This document shows positions 5,583-8,486 of a DNA stretch of 8,486 nt, in pieces; the first letter of the stretch is position 1, and the number at the start of each line of letters is the position of its first letter. The notes under the pieces are model-generated. The model ran no database searches and was not told the origin of the DNA. It saw only the letters and a program-made list of their open reading frames with translations. This stretch comes from AC-69 sp035701505 (GTDB lineage Bacteria > Actinomycetota > UBA4738 > HRBIN12): positions 1-8,486 of the forward strand of contig DASSSA010000056.1 of assembly GCA_035701505.1 (NCBI GenBank), written 5' to 3'. A program made the translations under genes and the position numbers.

Positions 5583-6434
5583 GTGAGCGGGATCCTCTAT
5601 CTGGTCGGCACGCCGATCGGGAACTTCGGGGACATGACCGACCGGGCGCGCGAGATGCTCGGCACGGTCGCCGTGGTCGCCGCCGAGGACACGCGGCGGA
5701 CGGGGCGGCTCCTGGCCCATTTCGGCATCGAGGCCAGGATGGTCTCGCTGTTCCAGGGGAACGAGGGCCGGCGGACCCAGGAGCTGCTGAAGGAGCTGCG
5801 ATCCGACCACGACGTGGCCGTGGTCTCCGATGCCGGCATGCCGGGGCTCTCCGACCCCGGCTACCAGCTGGTGCGCGCGTCGGTGGACGCGGGGATCGAG
5901 GTGCGCGTGGTCCCCGGCCCGTCGTCGCTCCTTTCTGCCCTGGTGGTCTCGGGGTTGCCCACCGACCGGTTCGTGTTCGAGGGATTCCTTCCCCGCCGGG
6001 CCGGCGATCGGCGCATGCGCCTGCGGGGCCTGGCCCACGACCGGCGAACCGTGGTGATGTTCGAGTCGCCCCATCGCGTGACCACCTTGCTGCGTGACGT
6101 CCTGGTCGAGCTGGGGAACCGTCGGGTGGCCATCGCGCGGGAGCTGACCAAGCTGCACGAGGAGGTCATCCGCGGTCGAACCTCGGATGTCCTGGCTCGT
6201 CTGCCGGACCTCCGGTTGAAGGGGGAGCTCGTCGTGGTGCTCGAGGGGAGTCGCCGGCCACGGGTCGTGGACCAGGAGGAGTTGGTGGGTGAGGCTCGAG
6301 CCCTCGTTCAGGCAGGGATGCGGAAACGCGACGCTGCATCGGAGGTGGCCCGCAAGCGCGGAGCCTCCGCCAACGCCATCTACGAGTCGCTGCTGAAGGC
6401 GGACCGAGCAGGACGGAGCTCCCCGAGCACCTGA
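5583..6434 (+). CDS. rsmI: 16S rRNA (cytidine(1402)-2'-O)-methyltransferase
   Basis: RsmI methylates the ribose 2'-OH of C1402 in the decoding centre of 16S rRNA, using S-adenosylmethionine. All family blocks of this tetrapyrrole-methylase fold are present: ILYLVGTPIGNFGDM at 4-18, AEDTRRT at 34-40, SDAGMPGLSDPG at 82-93, PGPSS at 111-115, FESPHR at 160-165 and RELTKLHEE at 186-194. The C-terminal helical region (about 232-272, KRDAASEVARKRGASANAIYESLL) matches the small helix-turn-helix end of RsmI. The length of 283 residues is normal. The GTG start places the family's first strand at residue 4, so it is well supported, although there is no Shine-Dalgarno sequence. Only an imperfect -10 (CAACAT, 5571-5576) lies 6 bases before the start. 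It diverges from DUF3052 and is followed after 19 bases by metG. Confidence 0.97.
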   Translation: MSGILYLVGTPIGNFGDMTDRAREMLGTVAVVAAEDTRRTGRLLAHFGIEARMVSLFQGNEGRRTQELLKELRSDHDVAVVSDAGMPGLSDPGYQLVRASVDAGIEVRVVPGPSSLLSALVVSGLPTDRFVFEGFLPRRAGDRRMRLRGLAHDRRTVVMFESPHRVTTLLRDVLVELGNRRVAIARELTKLHEEVIRGRTSDVLARLPDLRLKGELVVVLEGSRRPRVVDQEELVGEARALVQAGMRKRDAASEVARKRGASANAIYESLLKADRAGRSSPST

Positions 6435-6438
6435 CCCC

Positions 6439-6444
6439 TAGAAT
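6439..6444 (+). promoter_or_regulatory. Candidate -10 box, metG (leaderless type)
   Basis: TAGAAT is followed by 9 bases and the metG ATG at 6454, inside the 19-base gap after rsmI. There is no Shine-Dalgarno sequence before metG. A promoter here would let metG be expressed separately from rsmI; read-through from rsmI is also likely. Confidence 0.45.
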
Positions 6445-6453
6445 GGCCCGACC

Positions 6454-7992
6454 ATGAGCCGGGACGTCTTCTTCATCACCACTCCGATCTACTACCCGAA
6501 CGACGTCCCGCACATCGGCCATGCCTACACGTCCGTGGCGGCCGACTTCATCGCCAGGTATCACCGGCTTCGCGGAGACGAGGTCTTCCACCTCACCGGC
6601 ACGGACGAACACGGACTGAAGCTCCAACGGGCGGCGGAGGCCGCCGGGAAGGACCCCCGCGCCTGGGTGGACGAGATGGAGCCGCGGTGGCGTGAGGTGT
6701 GGGCTCGCCTGGACATCGCCTACGACGACTACATCCGGACCACCGAGCCCCGGCACGAGAAGGCGGTGAAGGAGCTCCTCCAAACCGTCCACGACAACGG
6801 CCGAGACGACATCTACCTCGGCACCTATGAGGGCCTGTACTGCGTGTCGTGCGAGCTGTACTACACCGAGGATCAGCTCGTCGACGGCAGGTGCCCGATC
6901 CACGGCATCCCGGTCGAGGCCATGCGAGAGGAGAACTACTTCTTCCGTCTCTCGGCATACGTGGACCGGCTCCTCCGGCACTATGAGGCGCATCCCAAGG
7001 CGGTACAGCCGGAAGTCAGGCGGAACGAGGTCCTATCGGTGATCCGCGGGGGACTTCAGGACTTCTCCATCAGCCGGACGTCGTTCCGGTGGGGCATCCC
7101 GCTCCCTTGGGACCCTGCACACGTGAACTACGTCTGGTTCGACGCCCTGACCAACTACATCACGGCCGCGGGATATGGCTCGGACCCCGGTCGGTTCGCC
7201 CGGGTGTGGCCGGCGAACATCCACATGATCGGGAAGGACATCCTCCGCCAGCACGCGATCTACTGGCCGGCCATGCTGATGGCCGCGGACATCGAGCCCC
7301 CCGAACAGGTCTGGGCCCACGGGTTCCTGACGGTGGGAGGCCACAAGATGTCGAAGACCAACGCCACGGGTATCCATCCCTTCGAGCTCGTGGATCGCTT
7401 TGGGGTCGACGCGTACCGGTACTACTTCATCCGGGAGATCCAGTTCGGCCAGGACGGGAGCTTCTCCTTGGAATCCATGAACGACCGCTACCACGCCGAC
7501 CTGGCGAACGGCCTGGGGAACCTGGCCAGCCGGGTCCTGGCGATGCTGGGGTCCTACTACGACGGGTTGGTCCCCGAGGTCACGGTCAGCGGGATGGAGC
7601 TCGACCTCCCCGCCTTGGTCAAGGACGTCACCGGCCGGTACGACGGCCTCATGCTCGACGTTGCCTTGACCTCTTCGCTGGCCGCGGTCTGGGAGCTCGT
7701 GGGCCGGGCCAACCAGTACCTCGTGGAGCGTGCGCCCTGGCGTCTGGCCAAGGACCCCGCGAGTCGAGATGAACTGGCGGGTGTGTTGTACGCCGCGGCC
7801 GAGATCCTTCGGATCCTGGCGGTCCTTCTGTCACCGATCATGCCCGGCGCGGCCGACAGGTTGTGGAAACAATTGGGGATTTCCGAGCGGCTCGCGATTC
7901 AACGGATACCCCAAGCCGCCGAGTGGGGCGGGCTCGCTCCCGGCACGAGGACCACCAAAGGCGAACCGCTGTTCCCGCGCCTCGACTCCTAG
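6454..7992 (+). CDS. metG: Methionine--tRNA ligase
   Basis: MetG charges tRNA-Met, including the initiator, with methionine using ATP. It is a class I synthetase: the HIGH motif is exact at residues 20-23 (VPHIGHAY) and the second signature is KMSKT at 298-302. The connective-peptide domain carries one zinc knuckle with Cys130 and Cys133 (CVSC) and Cys147 and His150 (CPIH), followed by ENYFFRLS, the pattern of the single-knuckle bacterial type. WFDALTNYI (228-236) forms part of the methionine pocket. The helical anticodon-binding domain follows, including NQYLVERAPWRLAKD. At 512 residues it lacks the C-terminal tRNA-binding/dimer domain of E. coli MetG, as is usual in actinobacteria. The start is fixed by the family's N-terminal strand (VFFITTPIYYPN). 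Confidence 0.98.
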   Translation: MSRDVFFITTPIYYPNDVPHIGHAYTSVAADFIARYHRLRGDEVFHLTGTDEHGLKLQRAAEAAGKDPRAWVDEMEPRWREVWARLDIAYDDYIRTTEPRHEKAVKELLQTVHDNGRDDIYLGTYEGLYCVSCELYYTEDQLVDGRCPIHGIPVEAMREENYFFRLSAYVDRLLRHYEAHPKAVQPEVRRNEVLSVIRGGLQDFSISRTSFRWGIPLPWDPAHVNYVWFDALTNYITAAGYGSDPGRFARVWPANIHMIGKDILRQHAIYWPAMLMAADIEPPEQVWAHGFLTVGGHKMSKTNATGIHPFELVDRFGVDAYRYYFIREIQFGQDGSFSLESMNDRYHADLANGLGNLASRVLAMLGSYYDGLVPEVTVSGMELDLPALVKDVTGRYDGLMLDVALTSSLAAVWELVGRANQYLVERAPWRLAKDPASRDELAGVLYAAAEILRILAVLLSPIMPGAADRLWKQLGISERLAIQRIPQAAEWGGLAPGTRTTKGEPLFPRLDS

Positions 7993-8087
7993 GTGAGGGT
8001 TCGCGCCGGCGCGTTTCACGTGAGACTCCGTCCCTCGACTCTGGGTGGACACTCGGTCGTCGCGGTTCCTTGCCTGCCGGGTCGTCT

Positions 8088-8106
8088 GTCGAGCCGAGGT
8101 CGAGCC
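8088..8106 (+). repeat. 8-base direct repeat upstream of tatD
   Basis: GTCGAGCC occurs at 8088-8095 and again at 8099-8106. The repeat distance of 11 bases is about one helical turn, and the second copy ends 2 bases before the TATCGT box. That arrangement would suit two protein subunits bound on one face of the DNA. A regulatory role is inference. Confidence 0.45.
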
Positions 8107-8108
8107 TG

Positions 8109-8114
8109 TATCGT
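8109..8114 (+). promoter_or_regulatory. Candidate -10 box, tatD (leaderless type)
   Basis: TATCGT is followed by exactly 9 bases and the tatD ATG at 8124, the same spacing as at metG and DUF3052. No Shine-Dalgarno sequence is present. A TG directly precedes the hexamer but not at the extended -10 position. Confidence 0.45.
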
Positions 8115-8123
8115 TGGCCATCC

Positions 8124-8486
8124 ATGGCCTCCTCCGATCCTGAGCCATCCCCCCAGGAAACCGCCGTTGACACCCATTGTCATCTGTTCCTGATCGAGGA
8201 GGACCCCGCCGAAGTGGTTGCGGCTGCGCGGCGGGCCGGCGTTGCGAAGCTGGTCTGCGTGGGCATCGACCCCCGGTCGAGCCACCGTTCGATCGACCTC
8301 GCTCAGTCGTTTCCGGAGGTCTTCGCCACGGCGGGGATGCACCCTCACACCGCCTCGGAGTTGGACGACGAGGGGCGGGAGCAGATCAGGGAGATGGTGG
8401 CCATGCCCAAAGTCGTGGCCGTCGGTGAATGCGGGTTGGACTTCTATCGGATGCGATCGCCGAAGGAGGATCAGGAACGAGCCTTC
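8124..8486 (+). CDS. tatD: TatD family metal-dependent hydrolase (DNase), 3' end missing
   Basis: The first 121 residues are visible and the frame is open to the window edge. After a short hydrophilic leader the family opens with VDTHCHL, which supplies His18 and His20 of the first metal site. GMHPHTA follows at 71-77, and Glu102 in VAVGECGLDFY is the bridging metal ligand. The later histidine and aspartate ligands lie beyond the window. TatD enzymes are TIM-barrel phosphoesterases with 3'-5' exonuclease or DNase activity; the actinobacterial copy next to metG corresponds in position to Rv1008. The ATG at 8124 is the only reasonable start before the VDTHCHL motif. In M. tuberculosis the next genes are rpfB, ksgA and ispE, so those are the expected neighbours to the right, though none is visible here. 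Confidence 0.95.
   Translation, partial: MASSDPEPSPQETAVDTHCHLFLIEEDPAEVVAAARRAGVAKLVCVGIDPRSSHRSIDLAQSFPEVFATAGMHPHTASELDDEGREQIREMVAMPKVVAVGECGLDFYRMRSPKEDQERAF

Larger units (their letters stand above)
7993..8123. other. metG-tatD intergenic region with two palindromes
   Basis: This 131-base gap has no open frame that looks like a gene. Right after metG comes the 12-base palindrome CGCGCCGGCGCG (8002-8013) followed by TTT. The stem would be only 4 bp with a CCGG loop, so this is a poor terminator at best. Two bases later comes the 8-base palindrome TCACGTGA (8016-8023), which has a CACGTG core. The right end holds a direct repeat and a -10-like box before tatD. Confidence 0.5.

Noticed and set aside
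5480..6097. A 205-codon plus-strand frame overlapping the start of rsmI
   Set aside because: The product is arginine- and glycine-rich (RHGRRGRRRGHAADGAAPG), while the rsmI frame has every family motif.
6166..6993. A 275-codon minus-strand frame spanning the rsmI-metG junction
   Set aside because: It lies opposite two certain genes and contains no recognisable domain, so it is a GC-driven shadow.
1..8486. A new defence, mobile or biosynthetic system
   Set aside because: Every stretch over 131 bases is covered by a gene with a recognisable family. No toxin-antitoxin pair, integrase, transposase, repeat array or pathway-like set of enzymes is present.

Overview
The window is dense, high-GC bacterial DNA, and its gene content and order point to the Actinomycetota. 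The pmt / rsmI / metG / tatD neighbourhood is the one known from actinobacteria; in Mycobacterium tuberculosis the equivalents lie at Rv1002c, Rv1003, Rv1007c and Rv1008. A DUF3052 protein, an actinobacterial-type CPBP protease, scarce Shine-Dalgarno sequences and several GTG starts fit the same assignment. I cannot name a genus. Nothing looks foreign: there is no IS element, phage gene, tRNA, rRNA or CRISPR array, and no gene-free stretch exceeds about 130 bases.

Layout. Bases 1-920 (+) hold the end of a CPBP intramembrane protease and, 2 bases later, a small 2OG-Fe(II) oxygenase-like protein. Bases 963-3445 (-) hold a VOC/glyoxalase-fold protein and, upstream of it, a CocE/NonD-type serine hydrolase. 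Bases 3506-5499 (-) hold a protein O-mannosyltransferase (pmt) with a DUF3052 gene upstream. From 5583 the strand switches: rsmI, metG and the first third of tatD run rightwards to the window edge at 8486. The oxygenase and VOC genes converge at about 940; DUF3052 and rsmI diverge from an 83-base region at 5500-5582.

Function. The right half is conserved housekeeping: rRNA modification (RsmI), tRNA charging (MetG), a TatD metal-dependent hydrolase and mannosylation of exported proteins (Pmt). The left half is accessory metabolism: a protease, a dioxygenase-like protein, a VOC protein and an esterase/peptidase. The sequence does not tie these four into one pathway, and I see no convincing undescribed multi-gene system.

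The most interesting signal is regulatory. Five of the eight gene starts have a TANNNT hexamer 6-9 bases before the start codon and no Shine-Dalgarno sequence, which is what leaderless transcripts would look like. Two of these five promoter candidates also carry a repeat next to the -10 box: a perfect 16-base palindrome before the hydrolase gene and an 11-base-period direct repeat before tatD.
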